NCBI RefSeq assembly: GCF_900120195.1
Contig: NZ_LT635539.1
Coordinates: 2,716,441 to 2,780,440, forward strand
Length of the DNA: 64,000 nt
Origin: Blautia sp. Marseille-P3087
GTDB taxonomy: Bacteria; Bacillota; Clostridia; Lachnospirales; Lachnospiraceae
Reading direction: 5' to 3'
Shown here: positions 34,573 to 44,005 of the stretch, one piece after another
Position numbering within the stretch: the stretch's first letter is position 1
How the letters are laid out: each line of letters begins with the position of its first letter
The notes under the pieces: model-generated
The model's input: only the letters and a program-made list of their open reading frames with translations
Told to the model about the DNA's origin: nothing
Databases searched by the model: none
Translations under genes and position numbers: made by a program

Positions 34573-36363
34573 ATGACAGTAAAAGAAAGGCTGGAAGCTC
34601 TTCGTATTCTTATGAAAGAAAAAGGAGTCGATGCATATCTGGTTCCGACAGATGATTTCCACGGTTCAGAATATGTGGGCGATTATTTTAAATGCAGAAA
34701 ATATATTACAGGTTTTACAGGTTCGGCGGGAACTGCGCTTATCATGCAGGATATGGCAGGACTCTGGACGGATGGCAGATACTTTATTCAGGCGGCAGAT
34801 CAGCTTAAGGGAAGTACGATCGAACTGTTTAAATCCGGGGAACCGGGAGTTCCGACCGTCCATGAATTTCTGAAAGAAAAACTGGAACAGGGGATGTGTC
34901 TGGGCTTTGACGGACGTACAGTAAGTGCAAAAGAGGCGGAAGAATTGCAACAGCTTCTGGCAGAAAAAGACATTAGTTTTTCGGTAGATGATGATCTGAT
35001 TGGGGAAATCTGGAAGGACCGTCCGGCACTTTCATGTGAACCGGTGATGGAGCTTGATGTAAAGTGGGTCGGTGAGACAAGAGCAGATAAAATTGCAAAG
35101 ATCCGCGAGCAGATGAAAGCAAAAAATGCAGACGTTTTTGTCCTGACCTCACTTGATGATATTGCGTGGCTTTTGAACATCCGAGGCAATGATATTCACT
35201 GTTGTCCGGTGGTGCTTTCTTATCTGATCATGACAGATACAGAGCTTCGGTTATATGCAAATGTCAGTGCCTTTGCGGAGAAAATCTGTGAGAATCTGGA
35301 AGCTGACGGAGTGAAAATTTATCCATATAATGAAGTCTATTCTTACGTGCAGGCGATACCGTCCGGCAGCAGAATCTTTCTCTCCAAATCCGGCGTCAAC
35401 AGCCGCCTTGTGAGCAATATTCCGGCAGATGCGGTGATTTTGGATGAGGTAAATCTGACACTTCTTCCGAAAGCTGTCAAGAACTTTACAGAGATGGAAA
35501 ATGAGCGGTTCGCACATATCAAAGATGGTGTTGCGGTTACTAAATTCATTCACTGGCTGAAAACAAATGTGGAAAAAGAGACAATCACAGAACTGAGTGC
35601 GGCGGAAAAACTCTATCAATTCCGAAGCGAACAGGAGCATTTTCTCGGGAACAGTTTTGACCCGATTATTGCATATGGAACACACGCTGCTATTGTGCAT
35701 TACAGTGCAACAAAGGAGACGGATATTCCGCTTGAGGCGAAAGGAATGGTACTTGCAGATACCGGTGGACACTATCTGGAAGGCACAACAGACATTACAA
35801 GAACGATAGTTCTTGGTCCGGTCAGCAATAAAGAAAAGAAATATTTTACCGCGGTTCTGCGTGGAAATCTGAATCTGGCAGCTGCGAAATTTAAGTATGG
35901 ATGTACCGGATTAAATTTCGATTATCTTGCGCGTGGACCACTCTGGGAACTGGGAGAGGACTATAATCATGGCACCGGACATGGTGTTGGTTACCTTTTA
36001 AATGTACATGAAGGACCGAATGGTTTTCGCTGGAAAAATCTCCCGGATCATCCGGCACCGGTATTAGAAGAAGGTATGCTTACTTCTGATGAACCAGGCT
36101 ATTATCTGGAGGGAGAATTTGGAATCCGACATGAAAATCTTGTGCTTTGCAGAAAGGCAGAAAAGACTTCTTTCGGACAGTTTATGAGGTTTGAAACACT
36201 GACAATGGTTCCATTTGATCTGGAGGGAATTGATCCCAAACGGATGTCTGACCATGAAAGAAAACTATTAAATGATTACCATCGCAAAGTGTATGAGACA
36301 ATCACACCATACTTAAATGAGGATGAAAAAGAATGGCTGAAACAGGCAACCAGAGAGATCTGA
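34573..36363 (+). CDS. Aminopeptidase P family Xaa-Pro peptidase (M24B)
   Basis: 596 residues, the long three-domain form. Two N-terminal creatinase-like domains (TGSAGTALI, LWTDGRYFIQA; DDIAWLLNIRGND) precede a C-terminal pita-bread domain. Its metal ligands lie in LADTGGHYLEGTTDITRT (two Asp), GTGHGVGYLLNVHEGP (His), and DEPGYYLEGEFGIRHEN (Glu and Glu). It removes an N-terminal residue before proline from peptides in the cytoplasm. The start is ATG with GGGAGG upstream. Its end overlaps the TetR gene by 31 bases. Confidence 0.95.
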   Translation: MTVKERLEALRILMKEKGVDAYLVPTDDFHGSEYVGDYFKCRKYITGFTGSAGTALIMQDMAGLWTDGRYFIQAADQLKGSTIELFKSGEPGVPTVHEFLKEKLEQGMCLGFDGRTVSAKEAEELQQLLAEKDISFSVDDDLIGEIWKDRPALSCEPVMELDVKWVGETRADKIAKIREQMKAKNADVFVLTSLDDIAWLLNIRGNDIHCCPVVLSYLIMTDTELRLYANVSAFAEKICENLEADGVKIYPYNEVYSYVQAIPSGSRIFLSKSGVNSRLVSNIPADAVILDEVNLTLLPKAVKNFTEMENERFAHIKDGVAVTKFIHWLKTNVEKETITELSAAEKLYQFRSEQEHFLGNSFDPIIAYGTHAAIVHYSATKETDIPLEAKGMVLADTGGHYLEGTTDITRTIVLGPVSNKEKKYFTAVLRGNLNLAAAKFKYGCTGLNFDYLARGPLWELGEDYNHGTGHGVGYLLNVHEGPNGFRWKNLPDHPAPVLEEGMLTSDEPGYYLEGEFGIRHENLVLCRKAEKTSFGQFMRFETLTMVPFDLEGIDPKRMSDHERKLLNDYHRKVYETITPYLNEDEKEWLKQATREI

Positions 36364-36920
36364 CAAAGGGAGAAAAAACGAAATACCGGCTCGCAAGAGC
36401 AATGAAAGAATGTATGAAATCTACTTCGGTAGAAAATATTACAGTAAAGCAGATTACGGAAGAATGTGGGCTTACCAGGCAGACTTTTTACAGAAATTTT
36501 CTGGATAAATATGATCTGATCAACTGGTATTTTGACAAGCTTCTGGTGAAATCTTTTGAGCATATGGGACAGGGAAAAACAGTTTACGATGCGCTTGTGA
36601 AGAAGTTTACTTATATTCAGGAAGAGCAGACATTTTTTGCTGCGGCATTTCGTTATGATGAACAAAACTCTCTCAGACAGCATGATTTTGAATTGATTCT
36701 GGAATTTTATGAAAATTTGATTTGTGAAAAAAGTGGCAAAAAAGCCGGAGAAAACATCCATTATCTTTTGGAAATGTATTGCCAGAGCTCAATTTATATG
36801 ACGGTAAGATGGGTGACAGGAGAGTTGACATGTACACCGGAGGAACTTGCTCAGACAGTGGTTGACGGTATGCCGGGAAAACTTGCAGAGGTTTTTGTGG
36901 ATCTTGAAATTTTAAATTGA
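36333..36920 (+). CDS. TetR/AcrR-family regulator
   Basis: 195 residues. The N-terminal TetR helix-turn-helix is VKQITEECGLTRQTFYRNFLDKYDL (key part ITEECGLTRQTFYRNF). The C-terminal all-helical domain resembles the DhaS-like TetR_C_8 group. It begins inside the end of the aminopeptidase gene, so it is co-transcribed with it, and a hairpin and an alcohol dehydrogenase gene follow. Control of that dehydrogenase or of its own operon is inference. Confidence 0.9.
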   Translation: MAETGNQRDLTKGEKTKYRLARAMKECMKSTSVENITVKQITEECGLTRQTFYRNFLDKYDLINWYFDKLLVKSFEHMGQGKTVYDALVKKFTYIQEEQTFFAAAFRYDEQNSLRQHDFELILEFYENLICEKSGKKAGENIHYLLEMYCQSSIYMTVRWVTGELTCTPEELAQTVVDGMPGKLAEVFVDLEILN

Positions 36921-37030
36921 CATTACAAAAATCCCGTAAATAAAGGGATTTCATTGAACAAACAGACGCTATATAGAAAATACACTGTCATTTTTACTGA
37001 ACATGAATATATAAATTTGGAACAAATCAC

Positions 37031-37080
37031 GAAAGTTACAGGAAACGTTACACTTAACGAATTTTGTAACTTTCTTTTTT
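37031..37080 (+). terminator. Terminator-like hairpin before the alcohol dehydrogenase
   Basis: GAAAGTTACA and TGTAACTTTC form a perfect 10-base stem around a 24-base loop, followed by six T residues. It could end the TetR transcript. As a perfect inverted repeat it might also bind the TetR protein, which I consider less likely because of the long spacing. Confidence 0.7.
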
Positions 37081-37177
37081 ATGGACGCATTGTTAATATA
37101 ATGACAAAGTTAAAGCAAATAATGCTGTACAGATGCAAAAGACAATGTGCAGACAAGTAAGAAAGGAATGTTTAATC

Positions 37178-38323
37178 ATGGCAAACAGAATTAATTTGAA
37201 TGGAACTTCTTATCACGGAGCAGGCGCAATCGCTGAGATCGCAAACGAGGCAAAAGCACATGCATTTAAGAAAGCTTTTGTATGTTCCGACCCGGATCTG
37301 ATTAAATTTAATGTTACAAGTAAGGTAACAGATGTCCTTGAAAAAGATGGCCTGGAATATGAAATTTACTCAGATATTAAGGCAAACCCGACAATCCAGA
37401 ATGTACAGAATGGTGTAGCTGCATTTAAGAAATCCGGTGCAGATTATATCGTTGCAATCGGCGGCGGATCTTCCATGGATACAGCAAAAGCAATCGGAAT
37501 TATCATTGCGAATCCGGAATTTGAAGATGTAAGAAGTCTGGAAGGCACTGCACCGACAAAGAAACCTTGTGTACCGATCATTGCAGTTCCGACAACAGCA
37601 GGAACTGCTGCAGAAGTTACCATCAACTATGTTATCACTGATGTAGAAAGAAAACGTAAATTCGTATGTGTTGACCCACATGATATGCCGATCATCGCAG
37701 TAGTTGATCCGGAAATGATGTCTTCTATGCCTAAGGGTCTGACCGCTTCTACAGGTATGGATGCACTGACACATGCAATCGAAGGCTATACCACAAAAGC
37801 TGCATGGGAAATGACAGATATGTTCCATCTGAAAGCAATCGAATTGATTTCCAAATCTCTTCGCGGTGCAGTAGAAAACACAAAAGAAGGCCGTGAGGGA
37901 ATGGCACTTGGACAGTATATTGCAGGTATGGGATTCTCAAATGTAGGCCTTGGAATCGCACATTCCATGGCACATACTCTGGGTGCTGTTTATGATACAC
38001 CACATGGTGTTGCATGCGCAATGATGCTCCCGATCGTTATGGAATATAATCAGGAATGTACAGGTGAAAAGTACCGTGAAATCGCCCGTGCTATGGGTGT
38101 CAAAGATGTAGATTCCATGACACAGGAAGAGTACAGAAAAGCTGCAATCGATGCAGTCAGAAAGCTTTCTGTTGATGTAGGAATTCCGACAAAACTGGAA
38201 GCAATTAAAGAAGAAGATCTTCAGTTCCTTGCAGAATCTGCACACGCTGATGCATGCGCACCGGGCAACCCGAAAGATGCCAGTGTGGAAGATCTGAAAG
38301 ATCTGTTCAGAAAGATTATGTGA
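37178..38323 (+). CDS. Iron-containing alcohol dehydrogenase (FucO-like)
   Basis: 381 residues, group III alcohol dehydrogenase. It interconverts aldehydes and alcohols with NAD(P)H; FucO reduces lactaldehyde to propanediol, but the substrate here is not proven. GGGSSMDTAK binds the cofactor. The iron site is GMDALTHAIEGY (Asp, His), GLGIAHSMAHTLGA (His) and YDTPHGVACA (His). I chose ATG 37178 with AAAGGA eight bases upstream rather than an earlier in-frame ATG at 37133 without a site. It is followed by a strong terminator and lies alone. Confidence 0.94.
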   Translation: MANRINLNGTSYHGAGAIAEIANEAKAHAFKKAFVCSDPDLIKFNVTSKVTDVLEKDGLEYEIYSDIKANPTIQNVQNGVAAFKKSGADYIVAIGGGSSMDTAKAIGIIIANPEFEDVRSLEGTAPTKKPCVPIIAVPTTAGTAAEVTINYVITDVERKRKFVCVDPHDMPIIAVVDPEMMSSMPKGLTASTGMDALTHAIEGYTTKAAWEMTDMFHLKAIELISKSLRGAVENTKEGREGMALGQYIAGMGFSNVGLGIAHSMAHTLGAVYDTPHGVACAMMLPIVMEYNQECTGEKYREIARAMGVKDVDSMTQEEYRKAAIDAVRKLSVDVGIPTKLEAIKEEDLQFLAESAHADACAPGNPKDASVEDLKDLFRKIM

Positions 38324-38410
38324 TTTAAAGAATCATATAAAACCGCAAAGGGACGTTGCTCGTCCCTCTGCACACCCTGGGCTGGGTGTGGATAAGAAAT
38401 TTTGTTGTAT

Positions 38411-38481
38411 GGGGAATCCTTTGAAAATATCTCCTGGTGTTTCAGGAGGGGAGATTTTCGTATGAAGGGTTCCTCTTTTTT
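38411..38481 (+). terminator. Long-stem terminator after the alcohol dehydrogenase
   Basis: GGGGAATCCTT pairs with AAGGGTTCCTC and the inner AAAATATCTCC pairs with GGGGAGATTTT; a TTTTTT tract follows. The rest of the 379-base spacer to the next gene holds a smaller hairpin (AGGGAC / GTCCCT near 38349) and no gene. Confidence 0.85.
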
Positions 38482-38702
38482 ATTGGATTTTTGAGTCTGG
38501 GAAGATGGTAAGGCAAGGCTTTCCTGCGACATGACATACTATTGGGGGAACGGATGGATATTAGAATTATGTGTCAGGTTTCAGATGTGTTTGATATGAA
38601 CTTGTGATATATTAAGTAAAAAGAAATCCATATCAGTGGCTGGAAGTAACAGAAAATAACTGGTAATCGGACAGTATTTTAATGTAAGGAGCAGGAGCAA
38701 AT

Positions 38703-39254
38703 ATGAGTGTAGAAGTTGAGATTAAACTAAAGATAAACAGCAGGACAGATATAGAGAGGGTTCTGGAAGAAACAGGTTTTGTGAGGGCAGATCTTGTTCT
38801 GGAATCGGATACTTATTATACGTCAGATCATCATGATTTTGCCGCTTTGGATGAGGCTTTTCGTGTACGCAGTACGGAGAATCGAATGACAGGCAAGAGG
38901 AGTGCAGCCATTACATACAAGGGGGCAAAAATGGATAATATTTCCATGACCAGACAGGAGTTGGAAACAACTGTAGGGGATGCCAAAATCTGTCGTAAAA
39001 TACTCGAACACATCGGTTTTCGACCGGTACCTCCGGTAGAAAAGCTGAGACAGTATTTTCACGGGGAGAATATCACAGCGTGCGTTGATACTGTTACCAA
39101 TCTTGGGGATTATCTGGAACTGGAGATTATTGTTGAAACAGAAGAAAAAAAAGAAGCAGCACTGGATAAGGTTAAAGAAATACTGCAGACGATCGGTTAT
39201 TCTATGCAGGACACCACGAGAACTTCTTATCTGTCCATGCTGCTTGCAAAGTAG
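38703..39254 (+). CDS. CYTH-domain protein (class IV adenylate cyclase-like)
   Basis: 183 residues. The CYTH signature ExExK is E4, E6, K8 (VEVEIKLK). Basic strands (AFRVRSTE, AAITYKG) and acidic strands (ACVDTVTNLGDYLELEI) form the triphosphate tunnel. It matches CyaB/class IV adenylate cyclase better than inorganic triphosphatases, but bacterial members vary, and cAMP production here is unproven. RBS is GGAGCAGGAG. It has its own terminator. Confidence 0.88.
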   Translation: MSVEVEIKLKINSRTDIERVLEETGFVRADLVLESDTYYTSDHHDFAALDEAFRVRSTENRMTGKRSAAITYKGAKMDNISMTRQELETTVGDAKICRKILEHIGFRPVPPVEKLRQYFHGENITACVDTVTNLGDYLELEIIVETEEKKEAALDKVKEILQTIGYSMQDTTRTSYLSMLLAK

Positions 39255-39262
39255 TACAATAA

Positions 39263-39309
39263 CGTGCCACAGAGCCATACCCCTTCCAGTGACTCTGCGG
39301 TATTTTTTG
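39263..39309 (+). terminator. Terminator after the CYTH gene
   Basis: GCCACAGAG pairs imperfectly with CTCTGCGG, followed by TATTTTTT. Confidence 0.7.
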
Positions 39310-39442
39310 CATGCGGAAATTTTTATGAAAAAATCTGCATCCTTTTTGGTGTTTTGCGCGTCTAATAAGTAGAAGCACATAAACAAAGCTTTTACACAAC
39401 ATTTCCTGATGACCGGTCAGATACAGGAGAATGGAGACTACG

Positions 39443-39961
39443 ATGAATGAATTTTTGATACGAAAGGCGAAAAAAGGTGACAAAGATGCTTTCTGCCGGC
39501 TTATGGATGAGCAGGTGCAGAGCATGTACAAGGTCGCTTCTGCATATCTGAAAAATGATGAAGATGTTGCCGATGCGATACAGGATACCATTCTTTCCTG
39601 CTACGAAAATCTGAAAAGTTTGAAACAGAACAGGTATTTTAAGACATGGATGATACGTATTCTGATCAATAAATGCAGAGATATTCTGCAGAGAAAAAAA
39701 CAGATCACATATACGGATCAGATGCCGGAGATGCCATTTTATGAAGAGGAGTATGCATCAAAGGAATGGGCACAGGTGCTGGAACCACTGGATAACAAGT
39801 ATCGTCTGGTAATCCTGCTTTATTATATGGAAGGATTTAATATCCGGGAGATCAGTGACATTCTGGATATGAAAGAAAGCACTGTAAAATCGCGGCTTCA
39901 GCGAGGAAGAAAACAGGTTGCAGAAATGTATCAGTATAAAGTCAGGGAGGGACGCGCTTAA
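39443..39961 (+). CDS. ECF-type RNA polymerase sigma factor
   Basis: 172 residues. Region 2 is in residues about 10-80 (GDKDAFCRLMDEQ, YLKNDEDVADAIQDTIL) and region 4 in about 110-165 (YRLVILLYYMEGFNIREISDILDMKESTVKSRLQRGRKQ). It directs polymerase to stress or envelope promoters. I chose ATG 39443 with GGAG six bases upstream; ATG 39431 in the same frame is possible. Its stop overlaps the next start (TAATG), so sigma and its partner are coupled. A palindrome TGACCGGTCA lies at 39410-39419 close upstream. Confidence 0.92.
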   Translation: MNEFLIRKAKKGDKDAFCRLMDEQVQSMYKVASAYLKNDEDVADAIQDTILSCYENLKSLKQNRYFKTWMIRILINKCRDILQRKKQITYTDQMPEMPFYEEEYASKEWAQVLEPLDNKYRLVILLYYMEGFNIREISDILDMKESTVKSRLQRGRKQVAEMYQYKVREGRA

Positions 39962-41430
39962 TGACGAATCTTAATAATAACGAAATGGATTTTCAGGAAA
40001 AACTTCAGAAAGATACAGAGATTCCGGTCATTGTACATGAACGGATCAATCAGGCATACCGCATGATTGAAAATGATACTGCCATGCAGAAAAAGGCTCC
40101 GAAAGATCCATATCACTGGATGAAAGTCGGGGGCAGAATTGCCGGTGGTGTGGCAGCAGCTTTGGCCGTTGGTTTTGTATTTTATGCGACAAATCCGGTC
40201 ATGGCAAAAAATATTCCGGTTGTTGGTGGACTTTTTGACATCTTACAGGACAACGTAAGCTTCTTTGGCAATTTTGCAGATCATGCAACGACGCTGGAGA
40301 CGATTGATGGGGCTGAGGCAGAAGAAAATGGAAATACTGCTTCCGACAGAGAGAAAGGAAATCAGACAGAAAGCAATACGACAGGGAATGAAGCTGCCCC
40401 AAATGCTACGGCAACAAAAGAAGATACCGCCTACACCAAAACCGCTGACGGTCTGACGATCACATGTTCCGAAGTATTTGCCAACAGCCAGGCAGTTTAC
40501 ATGACGATGCAGCTTAAAAGTGATACGCCATTTCCAGAGACGGAAACCATAGCAGAAAGCGGTACACCGGTTATTGACCTGGATATGACCGGTGGCGTTG
40601 ATTTTAATGCAGATGCAGATCCGGTCATCGATGGTCAGGTGGAAGGGCAGTTCCTGGATGATAAAACTTATGCATGTATTTTCCGTTATGATCTCGCACA
40701 GGCGTCGAAAGATTATACGGAATATAATGAAAAGTATAACGAAATGACACAGCAGGTACTGGATGAGATGGGCGTGACACAGGATGATTTAAATGATGAA
40801 ACGGATGAAGGATATGCGCTGCTGGAAGAATTTATCAATAAAGTATCTGAGCGTGGTGGAGAATATCAGAAATATATTAAAGATATTGAGATTCCGGATA
40901 CCTTTAATCTGCATCTGGATATCACGAAGGTAAGAGGACTGGAAGCAGATTATGAATGGTCAGAAGATGACTATGAAAAATATGGAACAGATGCGGGCTA
41001 CTACAAATATGAAGGTGACTGGAACTTTGATATTCCGGTTACAGTAGACGATTCTCAGACCGAGGTTCTGGAACTGAACGATACAAATGATGCAGGTATT
41101 GGCCTTAAATCTGTGATCCGAACTCCGTACGAACTGACAGTAAACGAACTTTATGAAGACGGCTCTGACAGTGATTGTTTTATGGTAGCGCTTGACGCGA
41201 ACGGAAATAAACTTCCATATAATGATTCTGCCGGAAACTGCAATATTTTTGCAATCCAGGACAGAGACATTTCCACAGTTGATATCTACATTCTGGATTA
41301 TACTCAATACATGGATGAACTGAAGGGACCGGATAATTACAACAATAACGAAAACAAACCGGAGGGACAGAGGTGGAGTGATCTGCTTGATCAGTACGCA
41401 AAATATCACAAGACCCTGCATTTTGACTGA
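39961..41430 (+). CDS. DUF4179 membrane protein, probable anti-sigma factor
   Basis: 489 residues. Residues 1-55 are cytoplasmic, residues about 57-78 form one membrane helix (IAGGVAAALAVGFVFYA), and the rest is outside: a DUF4179 domain (residues 80-130, NIPVVGGLFDILQ), a Ser/Thr/Asn-rich linker, then an acidic beta-rich domain. Such proteins are encoded after ECF sigma factors and hold them inactive until an envelope signal arrives; in relatives, RsiV-like proteins are cleaved in response to lysozyme. The signal here is unknown. One-base overlap with the sigma gene supports a complex. Confidence 0.85.
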   Translation: MTNLNNNEMDFQEKLQKDTEIPVIVHERINQAYRMIENDTAMQKKAPKDPYHWMKVGGRIAGGVAAALAVGFVFYATNPVMAKNIPVVGGLFDILQDNVSFFGNFADHATTLETIDGAEAEENGNTASDREKGNQTESNTTGNEAAPNATATKEDTAYTKTADGLTITCSEVFANSQAVYMTMQLKSDTPFPETETIAESGTPVIDLDMTGGVDFNADADPVIDGQVEGQFLDDKTYACIFRYDLAQASKDYTEYNEKYNEMTQQVLDEMGVTQDDLNDETDEGYALLEEFINKVSERGGEYQKYIKDIEIPDTFNLHLDITKVRGLEADYEWSEDDYEKYGTDAGYYKYEGDWNFDIPVTVDDSQTEVLELNDTNDAGIGLKSVIRTPYELTVNELYEDGSDSDCFMVALDANGNKLPYNDSAGNCNIFAIQDRDISTVDIYILDYTQYMDELKGPDNYNNNENKPEGQRWSDLLDQYAKYHKTLHFD

Positions 41431-41560
41431 ATATAGTGTGTCAGATGTAACTGTCAGATAATGTTATAGAATGAATGAAATAATAAGATAGTATTTTACT
41501 TTTTGGGTGGAAACGGGTATCATATGGGTAACAACGTTTTCACCCAAGGAGGAGATTATC

Positions 41561-42355
41561 ATGAAGATTGGTTTTATCGGTTGTGGAAATATGGCGACAG
41601 CCATTTTAAAAGGAATTCTGAAAAGCAGTGAGGTGGCAGCAACAGATATCATTGCATCTGCCAAATCAGACAAAACCCGTGAAAAGATTGAGAAAGAACT
41701 GGGTATTCAGAAGGCAGACACAAATGCACAGGTTGTGGATTTTGCAGATGTTGTTTTTCTGGCAGTGAAACCGCAGTTTCTGGAAGAAGTGCTGGATGAA
41801 ATCAAAGATAATGTAAAAGAAGGACAGATTTTTATTTCCATTGCACCGGGTAAAACTTTGCAGTGGCTCGGGGAACATCTGGGAGAAGGGACAAAAATCA
41901 TCCGTACAATGCCAAATACACCGGCGATGGTCGGAGAAGGCATGACAGCTCTTTGTGTGAATGATCTGGTGACAGAGGAAGAGACAGCGCTGGCAGTAAA
42001 ACTCTGCAATACCTTTGGTAAGTCAGAAGTGATCCCGGAACATCTGATGGATGCAGTGGTTGGAGTTTCAGGAAGTTCTCCGGCATATGTATTTATGTTT
42101 CTTGAGGCGATGGCAGATGCAGCGGTTGCGGATGGAATGCCGCGTGCACAGGCATATAAATTTGCGGCACAGGCCGTACTCGGAAGTGCGAAACTGATGC
42201 TGGAGACAGGCAAACATCCGGGCGAACTGAAAGATATGGTATGTTCACCGGCAGGAACGACGATTCAGGCAGTACGTGTTCTGGAAGAAAAGGGACTGCG
42301 CAGCGCAGTGATCGAGGCACAGTTGGAGTGCGTAAAGAAGGCAAAAGGAATGTAA
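41561..42355 (+). CDS. proC: Pyrroline-5-carboxylate reductase
   Basis: 264 residues. The last step of proline synthesis: pyrroline-5-carboxylate plus NADPH gives proline. The N-terminal IGFIGCGNMATAI binds the dinucleotide; VVFLAVKPQ, IIRTMPNTPAMVGEGM and the C-terminal GVSGSSPAYVFMFLEAMADA with DMVCSPAGTTI are diagnostic. I chose ATG 41561 with AAGGAGG ten bases upstream. A strong terminator follows. It lies 5 kb from a proline-racemase-like gene and a glycyl-radical activase, which may be a loose proline/hydroxyproline link. Confidence 0.97.
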   Translation: MKIGFIGCGNMATAILKGILKSSEVAATDIIASAKSDKTREKIEKELGIQKADTNAQVVDFADVVFLAVKPQFLEEVLDEIKDNVKEGQIFISIAPGKTLQWLGEHLGEGTKIIRTMPNTPAMVGEGMTALCVNDLVTEEETALAVKLCNTFGKSEVIPEHLMDAVVGVSGSSPAYVFMFLEAMADAAVADGMPRAQAYKFAAQAVLGSAKLMLETGKHPGELKDMVCSPAGTTIQAVRVLEEKGLRSAVIEAQLECVKKAKGM

Positions 42356-42393
42356 TTTTTCTGAGAAAACAAAAATAGCAGGTACGAGATTTT

Positions 42394-42458
42394 TCCACTG
42401 TAATAGAAAGCCGACAGTTACTTACTGTGAACGGGGAATATTACAGTGGATTTTTTTT
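42394..42458 (+). terminator. Terminator after proC
   Basis: TCCACTGTAATA and TATTACAGTGGA form a perfect 12-base stem with a 33-base loop (which holds a small inner hairpin, AGTTACTTACT), then eight T residues. Confidence 0.9.
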
Positions 42459-42501
42459 ACATATCGAGGAGATGGCAGCGGTACGGCGAGCGTCTAAAAA
42501 A

Positions 42502-42579
42502 TTCTACAATTGTAGAAAAAAAGAATTGACAGGAATATTCTACAGATGTAGAATAAAAACAACTTCTACAAAAGTAGAA
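42502..42579 (+). promoter_or_regulatory. Promoter with three BlaI-type operators
   Basis: Three 16-base palindromes: TTCTACAATTGTAGAA (42502), TTCTACAGATGTAGAA (42538) and TTCTACAAAAGTAGAA (42564). They fit the TACAnnTGTA core bound by BlaI/MecI repressors. The promoter is TTGACA (42526-42531), 17-base spacer, TAGAAT (42549-42554), so operator 2 covers the -10 and the others flank it. The spacing is 36 and 26 bases centre to centre. This gives strong repression of the secreted-protein gene. Confidence 0.9.
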
Positions 42580-42605
42580 AATAAAAGTCAAAGGGAGAAT
42601 CTATT

Positions 42606-43499
42606 ATGAAGATGAAATCTGCAAAATTAATGACACTGATGACAGCTGTGGCGCTGGGCATTTTTTCCGGTGGAAATGTTATGGCCGCCGGGAATGGTGA
42701 TTTTTATATGCAGCCACCGGCAGATTCCGGATGGCAGAAGGCGAATACGGAAGGGGCTTATGCAAGTTACACAAATGGCAGTGATTATATAATTGTCTAT
42801 AAATATTCGGTGGATGATGATAAGGTGGAAATTGCCAGATGTGATGATACATATGAGGCATGTTATCAGACGATTTATTCTGAGGGAAAAAGCTTGTATA
42901 TGGCGGTTGGATATGCAAAAGATGCAGATGATATCAGTGAAGTAAGAAAACTGATAGAGGACATTTCCTATCCGGGAAATCCGTCTTCTGCAAGGCAGGA
43001 AAGTGATGCAGTTACTTATGGTTCTACATCGGAGAATGCATCTGACAGCCAGAGTGTGGGAGCGACCTCTTCTTCTTCAGATGCAGAAGGAAGTGACTCG
43101 GCTGGGGAAAGTTCTTCAGAAGGAAATGCAGATGTTCTTTCTACAACTACTCTGACATTATTTGACAGCAATGGAAACAGTGTTTCTGTAGACAGAATCA
43201 TTTATACAAACTATGACAGTGAATATATCGGTGATGATGGAACAGTCTACACAACCGACGATGAGATTTATTTTACAGACCAAAATGGTAAAACCTGGCA
43301 GGCATTGAATGATGATACACATTATATGGGAGCAGAGCTTGAACAGCACACCCTTACAGATGCAGACGGCAACAGCGTGACAGTTACACAGACTACAAAT
43401 GGAAATTACTATTTCCGCGATGATAATGGGACAGGATTTACTGATAACGGTGACGGAACATGGAGTGATGAGAATGGAAACAATTATACAGAAAACTGA
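42606..43499 (+). CDS. Secreted protein with C-terminal domain shared with the adjacent BlaR1 homologue
   Basis: 297 residues. Residues 1-27 are a signal peptide (cleavage at VMA-AGN). Residues 28-125 form a small globular domain (GWQKANTEGAYASYTNG, YEACYQTIYS). Residues 130-180 are a Ser/Glu-rich linker. The last 110 residues are beta-rich with Asp/Asn-Gly turns, ending FTDNGDGTWSDENGN. About 55 of these C-terminal residues align with the C-terminus of the BlaR1-like sensor two genes on. No lipobox or wall-sorting signal is present, so it is probably released. No known function. The ribosome site is AAAGGGAG. Its promoter is covered by BlaI-type operators. Confidence 0.85.
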   Translation: MKMKSAKLMTLMTAVALGIFSGGNVMAAGNGDFYMQPPADSGWQKANTEGAYASYTNGSDYIIVYKYSVDDDKVEIARCDDTYEACYQTIYSEGKSLYMAVGYAKDADDISEVRKLIEDISYPGNPSSARQESDAVTYGSTSENASDSQSVGATSSSSDAEGSDSAGESSSEGNADVLSTTTLTLFDSNGNSVSVDRIIYTNYDSEYIGDDGTVYTTDDEIYFTDQNGKTWQALNDDTHYMGAELEQHTLTDADGNSVTVTQTTNGNYYFRDDNGTGFTDNGDGTWSDENGNNYTEN

Positions 43500-43532
43500 T
43501 AAGTGAGTTGTTTCATTGTGGAAAGGAAACAG

Positions 43533-43584
43533 TTGTAATTGGTGGCGGATATGATACAATTAAACTGATCCTACATTTGTAGAA
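43533..43584 (+). promoter_or_regulatory. Promoter and operator of the blaI-blaR1-like pair
   Basis: TTGTAA (43533-43538), 16-base spacer, TACAAT (43555-43560), followed by CTACATTTGTAG at 43571-43582. The operator lies just after the start point, so the repressor should control its own gene. Confidence 0.8.
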
Positions 43585-43609
43585 ATTAGTAACAGAGGGA
43601 GACGAAAAA

Positions 43610-43999
43610 GTGAAAAAAACATATCAGAGGCTTCCGGAATCAGAACTGGATATTATGCTTGTTCTGTGGAATGGCACTCCGCCGATGACGCGACCGGAGA
43701 TCGAAAAAGTAATCAATACCAGAAAAAATCTTGCACCGACAACAATCCTGTCATTGTTGACCAGACTGGAATCCAAAAATTTTGTAGAAGTGACCAAGCA
43801 GGGAAAAATGAATCTATATACGCCGTTGATTTCACAGACAGATTATCAGGCACATGAGAGCCAGAGTGTTCTTGAGAAACTTTATGGAAATTCACTGAAA
43901 AAATTTGTAACATCCCTTTATCAGGGGAAAAAAATCAGTTCGGAAGAAATTCATGAGCTCAGCGATTTTCTTAAGGAGATGGAAGACAGGGAGGAATAG
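43610..43999 (+). CDS. BlaI/MecI-family transcriptional repressor
   Basis: 129 residues with a GTG start and GAGGGAG upstream. Winged helix residues about 8-75 (LPESELDIMLVLWNGTPPMTRPEIEKVI; APTTILSLLTRLESKNFV) match BlaI/MecI. The C-terminal part is the dimer and cleavage region (LEKLYGNSLKKFVTSLYQGKKISSEE). In known systems the repressor is cleaved when the membrane protease BlaR1 is activated. The operators before its own gene and before the secreted-protein gene fit its expected core site. It is followed directly by the protease gene. Confidence 0.93.
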   Translation: MKKTYQRLPESELDIMLVLWNGTPPMTRPEIEKVINTRKNLAPTTILSLLTRLESKNFVEVTKQGKMNLYTPLISQTDYQAHESQSVLEKLYGNSLKKFVTSLYQGKKISSEEIHELSDFLKEMEDREE

Positions 44000-44005
44000 T
44001 GGATT

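Noticed and set aside
39202-39591. 129-codon minus-strand frame over the CYTH-sigma spacer
   Set aside because: It overlaps two real genes on the other strand and the CYTH terminator; composition is not protein-like.
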